A stretch of 64,000 nucleotides of DNA from an uncultured Granulosicoccaceae bacterium (GCA_938045275.1 CALIMV010000177.1:1-64000); one strand, 5' to 3'. Positions 48,404-57,705 are shown, counted from the first letter of the stretch. A program made the numbers and translations. Notes: generated from the letters alone by a model not told the origin.

Positions 48404-49309
48404 ATGAGAAATGTACTCATCTGCGTGCTGCTATTGCTGGCGACCGGTTGTGCGACAAATCCCCCCAACGGACCAGTGTACGACCCATGGGAGAACACAA
48501 ACCGGAAAATATTCAAGTTCAATGACAAGTTCGATCAATATGTGGGCAGGCCCGTTGCACGAGGCTATCGAAAAATTCTGCCAGACCCGGTAGAAAAAGG
48601 CATTGGCAATTTTTTCAGTAATATCGATGACGTCAATGTGTTGGCCAATGATCTCCTGCAAGGCAAACCTGAGAAAGCCGGTAATGCCGCTACCCGCTTC
48701 GCCATAAACTCTGTGTTTGGTGTATTCGGCATCTTCGATGTTAGTACTCGCGTTGGTTTGCCCAAGCATTATGAAAACTTTGGCCAGACACTTGGCGTCT
48801 GGGGCGTTGGTGAAGGACCTTATGTGGTTTTACCGCTGTTCGGACCCAACAATATGAGATCAACAGTAGGCGTTGTGGTCGAACCACAAACCACCTACCT
48901 GCCCCCTTATCTGACAAGCGATCGCATCATCTTAAGTGGCGCGACAATTCTAGACATCGTAGATACACGCGCACAACTACTCGGCGCAGGCAATGTACTT
49001 GATACGGCACTTGACCCTTACTTGTTATTGCGCGATACGTGGATAGTAAGACACCGAAAAGCCACATTGGACTCGGATGAACGCATTGAGCTCGGCTCAG
49101 CCAAAACAACAACAGGCGATAATGAAGTCGATGAACTGGACAAAGAAGTTGACGAGCTTGATGAACTGGACGAACTGGACGAACTGGACGAACTGGACGA
49201 ACTGGGCGAGCTGGACGAGCTGGACGAACTGGACGAACTGGACGAACTGGACGAACTGGACGAACTTGACTCTCAGGAAGAAGAAGTGGACAAGGCTGTC
49301 ACCCAATGA
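48404..49309 (+). CDS. mlaA: Outer-membrane lipoprotein MlaA (VacJ) with acidic repeat tail
   Basis: Ring-shaped lipoprotein that removes misplaced phospholipid from the outer leaflet and passes it to MlaC. Lipobox LATGC gives lipid-bearing Cys16; the VacJ core contains YDPWENTNRKIFKFNDKFDQ, GYRKILPDPVEKGIGNFF and GEGPYVVLPLFGPN. An earlier start (48359) is possible but is not signal-like. The last 50 or so residues are unusual: 13 copies of Asp-Glu-Leu (one Gly-Glu-Leu) from a nine-base tandem repeat, followed by SQEEEVDKAVTQ. It precedes kdsD with a four-base overlap. The core call is secure; the tail's role is unknown. Confidence 0.95.
   Translation: MRNVLICVLLLLATGCATNPPNGPVYDPWENTNRKIFKFNDKFDQYVGRPVARGYRKILPDPVEKGIGNFFSNIDDVNVLANDLLQGKPEKAGNAATRFAINSVFGVFGIFDVSTRVGLPKHYENFGQTLGVWGVGEGPYVVLPLFGPNNMRSTVGVVVEPQTTYLPPYLTSDRIILSGATILDIVDTRAQLLGAGNVLDTALDPYLLLRDTWIVRHRKATLDSDERIELGSAKTTTGDNEVDELDKEVDELDELDELDELDELDELGELDELDELDELDELDELDELDSQEEEVDKAVTQ
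49151..49267 (+). repeat. Nine-base tandem repeat, 13 copies, encoding (Asp-Glu-Leu)n
   Basis: Units of gacgaactg, with a few gacgagctg, gatgaactg and one ggcgagctg, run head to tail inside the 3' end of mlaA. Because the unit is nine bases, copy-number changes keep the reading frame. The middle units are identical, so slipped-strand length change seems likely. The codon for leucine is mostly ctg and for glutamate gaa. Confidence 0.95.
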
Positions 49310-50289
49310 CACTACACGGTACCGACCGGCAGGGAATACAAGCGCTCGCCAAAGCCGTTATCGAAACTGAAATGTCGGCCGTAACCGCTCTGCTGGAGCG
49401 CATCGATGATTCATTTCTCAGCGCCGTTTCGCTTTTGTTGGCTTGTCGTGGACGTATCATAGTCACCGGAATTGGCAAGTCTGGCCACATAGGTAATAAA
49501 ATCGCCGCAACCTTTGCCAGTACCGGCAGTCCCGCCTACTTCGTTCATGCCGCCGAAGCCAGTCATGGTGATATGGGCATGATGCAGAAAGGTGATGTGG
49601 TTATTGCCATTTCCTATTCCGGCTCATCAGACGAATTGGTCAAGCTCGTGCCCGGTATCAAACGGCTGGGATTGAAGCTTATTGTATTGTCCGGCATACG
49701 AAATTCAACGCTTGCAAGCGCTGCAGACGTGGTACTCGATGTCAGTGTTGAACGAGAGGCCTGCCCACTGGGACTTGCACCAACTGCCAGTACCACGTGC
49801 ACGTTGGTTACAGGTGATGCGCTGGCGATATCACTGCTGCACGCACGTGGCTTTGATGCCAATGATTTTGCGCGCTCACACCCAGGTGGCCGGCTTGGCA
49901 GACAATTACTGTTGCATGTAAGTGATGTCATGAGCAGCGGGGATGCAATGCCCACCGTGAAAGATGATGTTCGTTTGCCGGCTGCCTTAATCGAAATAAG
50001 TAAAAAAGGTCTTGGCATGGTAGCAATCGTCAATGATCAGAACCAGCTGACCGGCATATTTACAGACGGTGATTTGCGACGTACGCTTGAGCACAAAGGT
50101 GACATTCGCTCGATAGCTGTGACCGATGTGATGACACAGGGTGGACTTTCAATAGCACCAAATGAATTGGCTGTTACAGCCGTTAGTCAAATGCAACAAC
50201 ATCAGATAACGGCACTTCCTGTGGTTGAAAATGAGCATGTAGTTGGCATCGTTACCATGCACGGCTTACTTGCCGCAGGCGTTGTCTAG
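49306..50289 (+). CDS. kdsD: Arabinose-5-phosphate isomerase
   Basis: Converts ribulose 5-phosphate to arabinose 5-phosphate for Kdo synthesis, in the cytoplasm. An N-terminal SIS sugar-isomerase domain (VTGIGKSGHIGNKIAATFASTG, EASHGDMGM, SYSGSSDEL) is followed by two CBS domains (about 200-327). The 327-residue length matches E. coli KdsD. It overlaps the mlaA stop by four bases. In many gammaproteobacteria kdsC (Kdo-8-phosphate phosphatase) comes next; here lptC follows directly. Confidence 0.96.
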   Translation: MTLHGTDRQGIQALAKAVIETEMSAVTALLERIDDSFLSAVSLLLACRGRIIVTGIGKSGHIGNKIAATFASTGSPAYFVHAAEASHGDMGMMQKGDVVIAISYSGSSDELVKLVPGIKRLGLKLIVLSGIRNSTLASAADVVLDVSVEREACPLGLAPTASTTCTLVTGDALAISLLHARGFDANDFARSHPGGRLGRQLLLHVSDVMSSGDAMPTVKDDVRLPAALIEISKKGLGMVAIVNDQNQLTGIFTDGDLRRTLEHKGDIRSIAVTDVMTQGGLSIAPNELAVTAVSQMQQHQITALPVVENEHVVGIVTMHGLLAAGVV

Positions 50290-50320
50290 TGAGCAGGAAA
50301 TCAGTGAGAGAAGACCAAAA

Positions 50321-50902
50321 ATGTTAATGCGGCTGATATCACGATACTGGTTATTGGTGCCGCTACTGCTGCTTGCCATTGTTATTCGTGACTGGGTTGA
50401 AACAACACCGACTCTGGTTGAAGTTGAAGAAACAATCGATATGAGCCAAACGCAGTCTGACTATTATCTGGAACAATTTAAAACACGCAAGTTCGATACA
50501 CACGGCAATATCGAATACGAAGTCACCGGCAACACGCTTGCCCACTATCCTGACGATGACCGTTCAGAAATTACCAAGCCCTCCGTCGTGCTGCACCGCG
50601 AAGCTGTTCGCTGGGAAGTTGCTTCGACACTGGGACTGCTAATGAAAGACCCGGCCATATTCACACTACAGGGAGATGTTGTAGTAAAACGCGAGTCTCC
50701 ATCGGGAGAACCGCTAACCATTCGCACAGAGGAACTGTCGATTCTGACCGATGACAATGAAGTTCGAACCGACAAACCGATTGAAATTGTCGCCGAGACT
50801 TGGCAATTGCGGTCAATCGGCTTACAGTCCTCACTCAACGAAGGCAAGCTAAACCTGCTTTCCAAGGTTACCGGGCGTTATGAAGTGGCAAATCCGGAGT
50901 AA
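50321..50902 (+). CDS. lptC: LPS export protein LptC
   Basis: Inner-membrane bitopic subunit that takes LPS from LptB2FG and passes it to LptA. One N-terminal helix (YWLLVPLLLLAIVIRDWV) is followed by the beta-jellyroll domain, including ...DVVVKRESPSGEPLTIRTEELSI. ORF starts upstream of 50321 lie in kdsD; GAGAG ten bases before the ATG supports 50321. Length 193 residues. Confidence 0.92.
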   Translation: MLMRLISRYWLLVPLLLLAIVIRDWVETTPTLVEVEETIDMSQTQSDYYLEQFKTRKFDTHGNIEYEVTGNTLAHYPDDDRSEITKPSVVLHREAVRWEVASTLGLLMKDPAIFTLQGDVVVKRESPSGEPLTIRTEELSILTDDNEVRTDKPIEIVAETWQLRSIGLQSSLNEGKLNLLSKVTGRYEVANPE

Positions 50903-50909
50903 ATTAAGC

Positions 50910-51446
50910 ATGATAATGACATCTTCAAACGAACAATCCGGCACATTCTCACGATTCGTCTTGGTAATTGCCTGCCTGTGTGTGTTGTGCACGACAATGA
51001 TCATTAACAAGGCGCATGCTCGCCAAAGCGATTTCACTCAGCCGATAACTATCAACGCTGACCGCACAGAGTACGATGAAAAGTCCGGCATTCAGATTTG
51101 GTCAGGGAATGTTGTAATGACGCAAGGCACCATGGAAATCAAAGCCGAACGTATCACGATAACACTGCGTGATAAAAAGCTCAGTCGTGTTGAAGGCACA
51201 GGCTCTCCGATTCAGTTTCAGCAGGAAAATGAAGCAGGCGAACTGGTAACCGGCAAAGCCAATGCAATTGACTACAACGCAGAAGAAAACACTCTGGCTC
51301 TTAGCGGAAGCGCAACGTTGACACAACCAGGACAACGTTTGCAAAGTGAACGTATTGTGTTCGACATAAACAAGCAGAAAGTCAGCGCGGAAGGCGGCAA
51401 TAATGGCCGTGTCAGCATCCAAATACAGCCACCCACAGCCAAGTAG
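50910..51446 (+). CDS. lptA: LPS transport periplasmic protein LptA
   Basis: Periplasmic jellyroll protein that builds the bridge carrying LPS to LptD. Signal peptide ends near KAHARQ, and the OstA-like pattern [38 protein letters not shown]-type segment is complete, along with ...[20 protein letters not shown]. The ATG at 50910, 7 bp after the lptC stop with GGAG ten bases upstream, is preferred over an ATG at 50880 inside lptC. Length 178 residues. Confidence 0.94.
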   Translation: MIMTSSNEQSGTFSRFVLVIACLCVLCTTMIINKAHARQSDFTQPITINADRTEYDEKSGIQIWSGNVVMTQGTMEIKAERITITLRDKKLSRVEGTGSPIQFQQENEAGELVTGKANAIDYNAEENTLALSGSATLTQPGQRLQSERIVFDINKQKVSAEGGNNGRVSIQIQPPTAK

Positions 51447-51454
51447 CATACAAA

Positions 51455-52204
51455 GTGAACACCAGATCCGACCCCACAGTACACACACTGGTGGCAAAAG
51501 ACCTGCATAAGGCTTATAAAAAACGCCGAGTTTTGGAAGGCGTTTCAATGAGCGTTAGCAGTGGTGACATTGTTGGCCTTCTTGGCCCCAACGGTGCAGG
51601 CAAGACCACGTGTTTTTACATGGTAGTTGGGCTGGTTAAACCAGATCAGGGACAAATACTGTTCGATGATACCGACATTACTGCCCATCCGATGCATGCC
51701 AGGGCGAGGCTAGGTGTCGGGTATTTGCCACAAGAGGCGTCAGTGTTTCGACAACTGACGGTCACCCAGAATATTATGGCCATTCTGGAGACACGCAAAG
51801 GCCTGAGCAAAGTCGATCAACGTGACAAACTCGAATCGCTACTCGAAGAGCTGCAGATAACCCATATTCGAGACAGCTTAGGGATCAGCCTATCGGGTGG
51901 GGAGCGGAGACGAGTTGAAATAGCACGTGCCCTGTCTGCCGACCCAAGCTTTATATTGCTCGATGAGCCATTTGCAGGCGTTGATCCCATCTCGATCATC
52001 GATATTCAACGCATTATTGAGCATTTAAAAGAGCGTGGAATCGGCGTGTTGATAACCGATCACAACGTGCGTGAAACCCTGGGCATATGCGATCGAGCCT
52101 ATATCCTGAGCCAAGGCAAACTCATAGCCGAGGGTAAGCCAGACGTCATCCTGGCTAACGAACAAGTAAAAGAAGTTTACCTCGGTGAAAATTTTTCCAT
52201 TTAG
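51455..52204 (+). CDS. lptB: LPS export ABC transporter ATPase LptB
   Basis: ATPase that powers LPS extraction by LptFG. Walker A GPNGAGKT is at 44-51, the Q-loop follows in [11 protein letters not shown], the ABC signature is [15 protein letters not shown] and Walker B is FILLDEPF. The 249-residue length is normal. It starts at a GTG, 8 bp past the lptA stop. lptF and lptG are elsewhere. Confidence 0.97.
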   Translation: MNTRSDPTVHTLVAKDLHKAYKKRRVLEGVSMSVSSGDIVGLLGPNGAGKTTCFYMVVGLVKPDQGQILFDDTDITAHPMHARARLGVGYLPQEASVFRQLTVTQNIMAILETRKGLSKVDQRDKLESLLEELQITHIRDSLGISLSGGERRRVEIARALSADPSFILLDEPFAGVDPISIIDIQRIIEHLKERGIGVLITDHNVRETLGICDRAYILSQGKLIAEGKPDVILANEQVKEVYLGENFSI

Positions 52205-52402
52205 CCCACAACCGATGTAAACACAGCGGTTGTAATCCCAATCGCTTAGTCCATACTCACTAGTTATAAATATTAGTATTGTCAGACAGTGTAGACAGTA
52301 TTATCGTTGCACACGCGTGTCACATTTTTGCCAGAATGGCTTCACGGCGGTATAACGGCATTAGCCATGTCGCTCGCCTTAGATAATCAGTGGATAGCTC
52401 TA

Positions 52403-53989
52403 ATGAAACAGTCAATGCAAATCAAGATGGGCCAACAGCTGGCGATGACTCCCCAGTTGCAGCAAGCCATCAAATTACTGCAGCTATCGACTCTGGAATT
52501 GCAAACCGAAATTCAAACTGCGTTGGAAAATAATCCGATGCTCGAAGTCGCCGATGATGAAGGTGCCGAGCCGCGTGAGAATGATGCTGCCAACGAAAGT
52601 AATGCTGAAATTAATGAGCGCAGGCGCAACGAAGAGAAACTGGAAAAGGAAAAAATAAAGCAAGAAGTTAGCGCAAATTCTGCTGATGACACCATTGTGG
52701 AAGAGCATCTCGAATCTGCCATGAGTGAGAATAATGACTCAATGACCGACTCGATGTCGGACGCCAGCCCTGATGAGCTTCCCGTTGACAGCGTTTGGGA
52801 AGATGTATACGACAACAGCGCCCCGTCCACCTCAAGCAGTGGATCTGATGGAGAATCCCGTGACTTTACAGAGTTTCATAACTCGGGCATCTCAAGCATC
52901 CAGGACCATCTAAATGATCAAATTCGGTTCGCCCCCTTATCAGAACGCGATCAGGTTATCGCAGAAACACTGATTGATGCGGTTGATGATAATGGCTACC
53001 TCATCGACGATGTCGAGATTCTACTTGAGGGTTTGAATCGCGATTTTAAAGACCCGGAAGACATGTTCGAAATGAGCGAACTTGAAGCCGTCCTGCGCAT
53101 GGTGCAACACTTGGATCCACCAGGATGTGGTGCGCGCAATGCCAGTGAATGCATGGCAATACAACTGGGCCAGTTACCACAAACCGATGTAGCAGAAACC
53201 GCCCTTCGTATCGTGACAGATCATCTGGATTTGTTGGCCGCACACGATTTTTCAAGATTGCGGCGTTTGTTGAAGATTAACGACGAACATCTGCAAGAAG
53301 CCATAGCCTTAATTCGAAGTTTAAACCCACGCCCTGGTCGTCAACTTGTGCAGGATCACGATCAATATATTGTTCCTGATGTTTTTGTACAGAAGGCCAA
53401 AGGTGTATGGCGAGTTGAGTTGAATCCTGATATTGCACCAAAGCTTGGCATCAACGCGTTATACGCTGGCATGGTTAAACGTGCAGATAAAAGTGATGAC
53501 AATAACTTTTTAAGAAATCATTTGCAGGAAGCGCGTTGGTTCATTAAGAGTTTGCAAAGCCGCAACGAAACTTTACTAAGAGTTGCAACTGCCATCGTTG
53601 AACGTCAAAGAAATTTTCTCGAGTACGGTGAAGAAGCAATGAAACCTTTGGTGTTACGCGATATTGCGGAACAGTTAAGCTTGCACGAATCAACTATTTC
53701 GCGTGTTACGACACAAAAGTACATACACACACCGCGCGGTATATTTGAATTCAAATATTTCTTCTCGAGTCATGTTTCTACTGCTAATGGCGGGGAATGC
53801 TCCGCAACTGCGATACGCGCCATGATTCAGCGTTTTATAGATGCCGAGGACCGCACGAAACCGTTAAGCGACAGTAAAATCGCTAGCACATTGGTCGCTG
53901 ATGGAATACAGGTTGCTAGAAGAACTGTGGCCAAGTACCGGGAGTCTATGGGCATTGCGCCATCTAACGAACGCAAACGGCTGAACTAG
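52403..53989 (+). CDS. rpoN: RNA polymerase sigma-54 factor
   Basis: Alternative sigma factor for enhancer-dependent promoters (nitrogen use, motility and others). Region I is the Gln/Leu-rich QQLAMTPQLQQAIKLLQLSTLELQ, region II is acidic and variable, the core-binding region is intact, and the DNA-reading RpoN box ARRTVAKYRE lies at 505-514 of 528. An in-frame start 32 codons earlier is possible, but the ATG at 52403 gives the family start MKQSMQIKMGQQLAMTP. It follows lptB by 198 bp. Confidence 0.97.
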   Translation: MKQSMQIKMGQQLAMTPQLQQAIKLLQLSTLELQTEIQTALENNPMLEVADDEGAEPRENDAANESNAEINERRRNEEKLEKEKIKQEVSANSADDTIVEEHLESAMSENNDSMTDSMSDASPDELPVDSVWEDVYDNSAPSTSSSGSDGESRDFTEFHNSGISSIQDHLNDQIRFAPLSERDQVIAETLIDAVDDNGYLIDDVEILLEGLNRDFKDPEDMFEMSELEAVLRMVQHLDPPGCGARNASECMAIQLGQLPQTDVAETALRIVTDHLDLLAAHDFSRLRRLLKINDEHLQEAIALIRSLNPRPGRQLVQDHDQYIVPDVFVQKAKGVWRVELNPDIAPKLGINALYAGMVKRADKSDDNNFLRNHLQEARWFIKSLQSRNETLLRVATAIVERQRNFLEYGEEAMKPLVLRDIAEQLSLHESTISRVTTQKYIHTPRGIFEFKYFFSSHVSTANGGECSATAIRAMIQRFIDAEDRTKPLSDSKIASTLVADGIQVARRTVAKYRESMGIAPSNERKRLN

Positions 53990-54529
53990 TTGCATATGCC
54001 GGAAGAGTACTGTATAGATAGTACTAGGAGTTTTTAAGTATCAGCTGGCATCAGACAAACGTTACTTGTAATTTGCTAACTGTTACAACTTACGCATTAG
54101 CGATTGTGTATAAATTAAGTCTAGGTACACTGAAGTTATCGCGTTACCAACATTACAAGGCAAACACAGGGTATTCACAAAAAATCGGCAATAACTAAAC
54201 GACGAAACAAACGACTTATTGAAACTAACTCCTAGCGAACAATAATTTTTCGCTAATAGTGTTAGCTAATATTGTTCGCTAAGGTAATACAGTTTTATGC
54301 AGATAGCGCAAGTTCAGCAAATACGATTCAAGGCTTTGATTCACATTCTGTGTTTTCAATCCATACGAATCTCTGAATTTGCTTCCCTCCCTCCAGGAAG
54401 CGCAATCTTCCGCCATTCGATCGCACTGTTCTTACACCACAAACAACCACTACTTTCACTCTTTACTTTAAGTCGTTGCTGTGGTCGTGATAAACAGTCC
54501 TCATTATGTTTATTTAACAGGAGAAATTT
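53990..54529. other. 540-bp spacer between rpoN and hpf, likely a long hpf control region
   Basis: No gene is seen. Right after rpoN, AGTACT repeated around 54006-54025 can form a small stem with TTTTT a few bases on, a possible terminator. Downstream lies the inverted-repeat cluster listed at 54233-54281. In the leader GCTTCC (54381-54386) and GGAAGC (54396-54401) pair around a pyrimidine-rich loop. The last bases carry GGAG before the hpf ATG. No promoter hexamers stand out by eye. Confidence 0.45.
54233..54281. promoter_or_regulatory. Inverted-repeat cluster upstream of hpf
   Basis: TAGCGAACAATA (54233-54244) and TATTGTTCGCTA (54270-54281) are perfect 12-bp inverted repeats. Inside them are GCTAA (54252-54256) and TTAGC (54262-54266), so four related half-sites of the type TTCGCTAA/TTAGCTAA are packed into 50 bp. 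The pattern fits an operator with several dimer sites or a long hairpin; no regulator can be named. Confidence 0.6.
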
Positions 54530-54868
54530 ATGAATCTTACCGTTACAGGTCATCACGTTGAAGTTACCAGTTCAATGCGAAACTACGTCGCTGAAAAACT
54601 GAAACGACTGCAAAGGCATTCAGAAAACCTGTTCGACATTCACGTCATCCTGTCGGTGGAAAAAGTACGGCAAAAGGCCGAAGCTACCATCCAAATAGCC
54701 GGTGGAAAAATTTATGCAGATACTACCCAACCAGACATGTACGCAGCCATTGACCTGTTAATGGACAAATTAGACAGACAACTCATCCGCCAGAAAGAAA
54801 AATCCAAAAATCACCACCGAGGTAACAAATCCTCCCGACTTGAGGGCACCGAATCGCTGCTGGTGTGA
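54530..54868 (+). CDS. hpf: Ribosome hibernation promoting factor
   Basis: Small cytoplasmic protein that binds the 30S decoding region and promotes inactive 100S dimers in slow growth. The 112 residues are the short form (no long C-terminal dimerisation domain): MNLTVTGHHVEVTSSMRNYVAEKLKRL, then a basic end (LIRQKEKSKNHHRG). GGAG before the ATG is well placed. Order rpoN-hpf-ptsN is common in proteobacteria. Confidence 0.95.
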   Translation: MNLTVTGHHVEVTSSMRNYVAEKLKRLQRHSENLFDIHVILSVEKVRQKAEATIQIAGGKIYADTTQPDMYAAIDLLMDKLDRQLIRQKEKSKNHHRGNKSSRLEGTESLLV

Positions 54869-54926
54869 CAACAGACACTTTCTTATCGCTCCTGAAGAGC
54901 GCACAATAACGGGCTGAAGGAAAGTT

Positions 54927-54950
54927 GCTGCGGTCAATCGAGGCCGCAGC
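54927..54950 (+). terminator. Hairpin between hpf and ptsN
   Basis: GCTGCGG and CCGCAGC pair perfectly around a ten-base loop; no strong T run follows directly, though AACCCGGTTTTTT lies just before ptsN. It could be a partial terminator or a stabilising element that sets Hpf and PtsN at different levels. Confidence 0.4.
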
Positions 54951-54987
54951 CGCTTTACTATTGAATTTAAAACCCGGTTTTTTATGA

Positions 54988-55494
54988 ATGATTGAGTTAT
55001 CAGAGCTACTGGCCCCCAGTCGGATGCGCTGCCAGTGCGATATACGCAGCAAGAAACGCGCTGTACAAACCCTTGCAGAACTTTTAGCCCCCAGCGTCGG
55101 TGAGTTACTGGCCGAAGATGAGGGGCCAGACGACGAAAATCATTCTGACATGGACATTTTTGACGCATTGATCACACGCGAGCGCCTGGGTAGTACCGCG
55201 CTGGGACATGGCGTCGCTCTGCCACACAGCCGCCTGGCAGCCATCGAAGAGCCCATTGCGGCCATGATCACGCTGTCAGATGGCGTGGACTTCGAAGCCC
55301 AGGATGGACAGCCCGTGGACCTTCTGATCGGTTTACTGGTACCGGAGCGTTGTAATGATGAACACTTGAAGATTCTTGCCGCTCTGGCGCAACGCTTCAG
55401 TGATCACTATTTTCGTGACGAGCTTCGCACTTTTGGCACTGGCCAGGCGGAAGACCTGTATGCCTTTTTAAAACAGACAGCGCCCGCTGCCTGA
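54988..55494 (+). CDS. ptsN: Nitrogen-type PTS EIIA protein PtsN
   Basis: Regulatory phosphocarrier of the nitrogen PTS; in relatives its phosphorylation state adjusts potassium transport and nitrogen metabolism. The phosphorylated histidine lies in LGHGVALPHSR, and the family fold is visible through LLIGLLVPERCNDEHLKILAALAQRF. The 168-residue length is normal. No clear ribosome site precedes the ATG, so it may be read through from hpf. Confidence 0.95.
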   Translation: MIELSELLAPSRMRCQCDIRSKKRAVQTLAELLAPSVGELLAEDEGPDDENHSDMDIFDALITRERLGSTALGHGVALPHSRLAAIEEPIAAMITLSDGVDFEAQDGQPVDLLIGLLVPERCNDEHLKILAALAQRFSDHYFRDELRTFGTGQAEDLYAFLKQTAPAA

Positions 55495-55532
55495 GCATCA
55501 TGGGAAAAACGCGTGTGCAGGACTAATCTGCC

Positions 55533-56495
55533 GTGACAAACAAAAGCCGGCTTACAGTCGCAAACGCTTATGCCGAATTCAAGGACGACTTGAAACTCGA
55601 GTGGGTTACCGGCACAGACGGTGGCGATCGCCTGCTGTCCAGCGAACGTGGCGCAGCAAAACGACCTCGGTTGCTCGGTCCATTGAGTTTCAACAGCCCT
55701 AATCGAATCCAGGTTATCGGTAAAGCCGAATCACGCCTGTTTGAGCACGCAGAGCAACTAGAGCCTTCGCGCTTCGAATACTCCCTGGAACAAAGCTGCG
55801 AGCTATTTATTGTCACCGACAACACCAAACCGCCGGAACCGATCATCAATCTGGCCAAAAAGGCCAAAATTCCACTGTTCGTTACACCGCTGGCCTATAG
55901 TGAACTATTTCGCACCTTGCGCTATCGGCTAACACAGGTACTGGCAGAATCCGAAATCATTCATGGTGTGTTAATGGACGTACACGGTACTGGCGTACTA
56001 ATCACTGGTGAAGCAAGTGTTGGTAAAAGCGAATTGGCACTTGAACTGATCAGTCGAACCCATATTCTAGTAGCTGACGATGCACCAGAATTTCGTCGTA
56101 TAGCACCAGGAACGGTTGAAGGTCGTTGTCCACCGTTATTACAGGATTTTCTGGAAGTGCGCGGCCTGGGTGTGCTTAATATTGCCCGTATGTACGGCGA
56201 CGCACATACACGAAAACGAAAAATTTTACGCTTTATTATTAACCTGAAAAACGTCAAAACATCCGATTTCGAAAACTCTCTGGAACATATCGTTGGTGAA
56301 CGTTTGGGTGAACCGGATGCGCAGCGAGACGTACTGGGCGTGTCAATTCCACAACGGACCATTCCTGTTGCACCGGGTCGCAACTTAGCGGTACTGGTGG
56401 AAGCGGCAGTACGAGACTACATACTGCGTTCGGGTGGCTACAATGCCACGCGCGACCTGGTGGATAAACAGGCACAGGCGCTGACACAAACATGA
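55533..56495 (+). CDS. hprK: HPr kinase/phosphorylase
   Basis: Bifunctional enzyme that adds or removes phosphate on a serine of HPr. An N-terminal domain is followed by His144 (IIHGVLMDVHGTG), the P-loop GEASVGKS at 159-166 and the HprK signature LEVRGLGVLNIARMYG; LVADDAPE matches the metal-site segment. Length 320 residues. It starts at a GTG. HprK is missing from E. coli but occurs in some gamma-, beta- and alphaproteobacteria beside rapZ and HPr. It overlaps rapZ by four bases. Confidence 0.95.
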   Translation: MTNKSRLTVANAYAEFKDDLKLEWVTGTDGGDRLLSSERGAAKRPRLLGPLSFNSPNRIQVIGKAESRLFEHAEQLEPSRFEYSLEQSCELFIVTDNTKPPEPIINLAKKAKIPLFVTPLAYSELFRTLRYRLTQVLAESEIIHGVLMDVHGTGVLITGEASVGKSELALELISRTHILVADDAPEFRRIAPGTVEGRCPPLLQDFLEVRGLGVLNIARMYGDAHTRKRKILRFIINLKNVKTSDFENSLEHIVGERLGEPDAQRDVLGVSIPQRTIPVAPGRNLAVLVEAAVRDYILRSGGYNATRDLVDKQAQALTQT

Positions 56496-57355
56496 ATCGA
56501 CTCATCATTGTTACCGGACTTTCGGGTTCAGGAAAGAGCGTTGCACTACATACTTTGGAAGACGAAGGGTTTTATTGCATCGACAATTTACCCAGCTCCA
56601 TGGTTAAAGATTTGCTCGATAGGGTTTTAATTGAAAAAACCAAGTTGTTTGAAAATCTCGCTATTGGTATCGATATGCGGGGCGAACACTACACACCAGA
56701 TCAATTTCTTAGCGTAATCAAGTCATTACAGGCAAGGACCGACTTGCCAACCGACGTTTTGTTCTTGGACACCTCGCGTCAAACCCTTTCCACTCGTTTC
56801 AGTGAAACACGCCGCAAGCATCCACTAAGCTCCAATGCTGTTCCTCTCATTAATGCTATCGATAAGGAAATTTCGCTACTTTCAAGTGTAAAACACGAAG
56901 CTGATCTGGTGATAGACACATCGCTGCTCAACTTGCATCAGTTACGTAAACTAATCAGCACAGATGTGCTTGGCAGGTCATCGGCTGATCTGTCGTTAAT
57001 TTTTCAATCGTTCGGCTTTAAGCATGGTCAGCCAACGAGTACCGATTTTATGTTCGATGTGCGATGCCTGCCCAACCCTTATTGGGAACCAAGCTTGCGT
57101 GAATTCACTGGCAAAGACGAGCCAATCATAGATTATTTGGGTGAACAGGAAAACGTGCAGAATATGTTTTCTGACATCCAGCAATATGTGGAACGTTGGT
57201 TACCGAGTTTTGAAAACGAAAATAGATCATATTTAACCGTGTCGATTGGTTGCACAGGTGGCCGCCATCGCTCTGTATATCTGTGCGAATTATTGGCAGC
57301 GCATTTTAGTAACATGCGTGAAAACGTATCTATTCGACATCGCGAGCTAAACTAG
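56492..57355 (+). CDS. rapZ: RNase adapter protein RapZ
   Basis: In E. coli RapZ binds the GlmZ small RNA and guides RNase E, coupling GlcN6P level to GlmS and hence cell-wall precursor supply. The P-loop GLSGSGKS is at 9-16 and the C-terminal domain keeps VSIGCTGGRHRSVYLCELLA. The 287-residue length is normal. Its gene lies between hprK and the HPr gene, 80 bp before the latter. Confidence 0.96.
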   Translation: MNRLIIVTGLSGSGKSVALHTLEDEGFYCIDNLPSSMVKDLLDRVLIEKTKLFENLAIGIDMRGEHYTPDQFLSVIKSLQARTDLPTDVLFLDTSRQTLSTRFSETRRKHPLSSNAVPLINAIDKEISLLSSVKHEADLVIDTSLLNLHQLRKLISTDVLGRSSADLSLIFQSFGFKHGQPTSTDFMFDVRCLPNPYWEPSLREFTGKDEPIIDYLGEQENVQNMFSDIQQYVERWLPSFENENRSYLTVSIGCTGGRHRSVYLCELLAAHFSNMRENVSIRHRELN

Positions 57356-57435
57356 CATTTGGCCGAGCGTTCTGCACTATTTCGCCTGAAATGTTCGAGT
57401 ATGTTATTCGTAAATACCTGTTGAGGACTTAAACC

Positions 57436-57705
57436 TTGATTAATAGTGAAATTAGCATTATTAACAAATTAGGGTTACATGCACGCGCAGCTGCTAAACT
57501 GGTAAAACTGAGTGCAAGTTTTGAATCGACTATTGAAATAGAGAAGGACAACCAAAAGGTCAACTGTAAAAGCATTATGGGCGTAATGATGTTAGCGGCC
57601 AGTTGTGGAAGCGTGGTAACACTGTATGTAGATGGACCAGATGAACGCAGCGCAATGGATGCAATAGAAGATCTAATAAACCGATATTTCGACGAAGACG
57701 AATGA
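57436..57705 (+). CDS. ptsH: HPr-type phosphocarrier protein
   Basis: Takes phosphate from EI at His15 (LGLHARAA) and passes it to PtsN-type EIIA. Ser46 in NCKSIMG sits exactly where HprK acts in other bacteria, so both phosphorylation sites are kept. At 89 residues it has the standard length. It starts at a TTG with GAGG nine bases upstream. No EIIA-Man-like gene stands between rapZ and this gene, although Xanthomonas-type clusters have one. It could be named npr if it serves only the nitrogen branch. Confidence 0.95.
   Translation: MINSEISIINKLGLHARAAAKLVKLSASFESTIEIEKDNQKVNCKSIMGVMMLAASCGSVVTLYVDGPDERSAMDAIEDLINRYFDEDE

Noticed and set aside
49151-49267. Tandem repeats considered as a CRISPR array
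   Set aside because: Units are nine bases, contiguous and without spacers, and they lie in frame inside mlaA.
49097-49312. Minus-strand frame of Val-Gln-Phe repeats
   Set aside because: It is the antisense reading of the nine-base repeat in mlaA; the plus-strand MlaA core is unmistakable.
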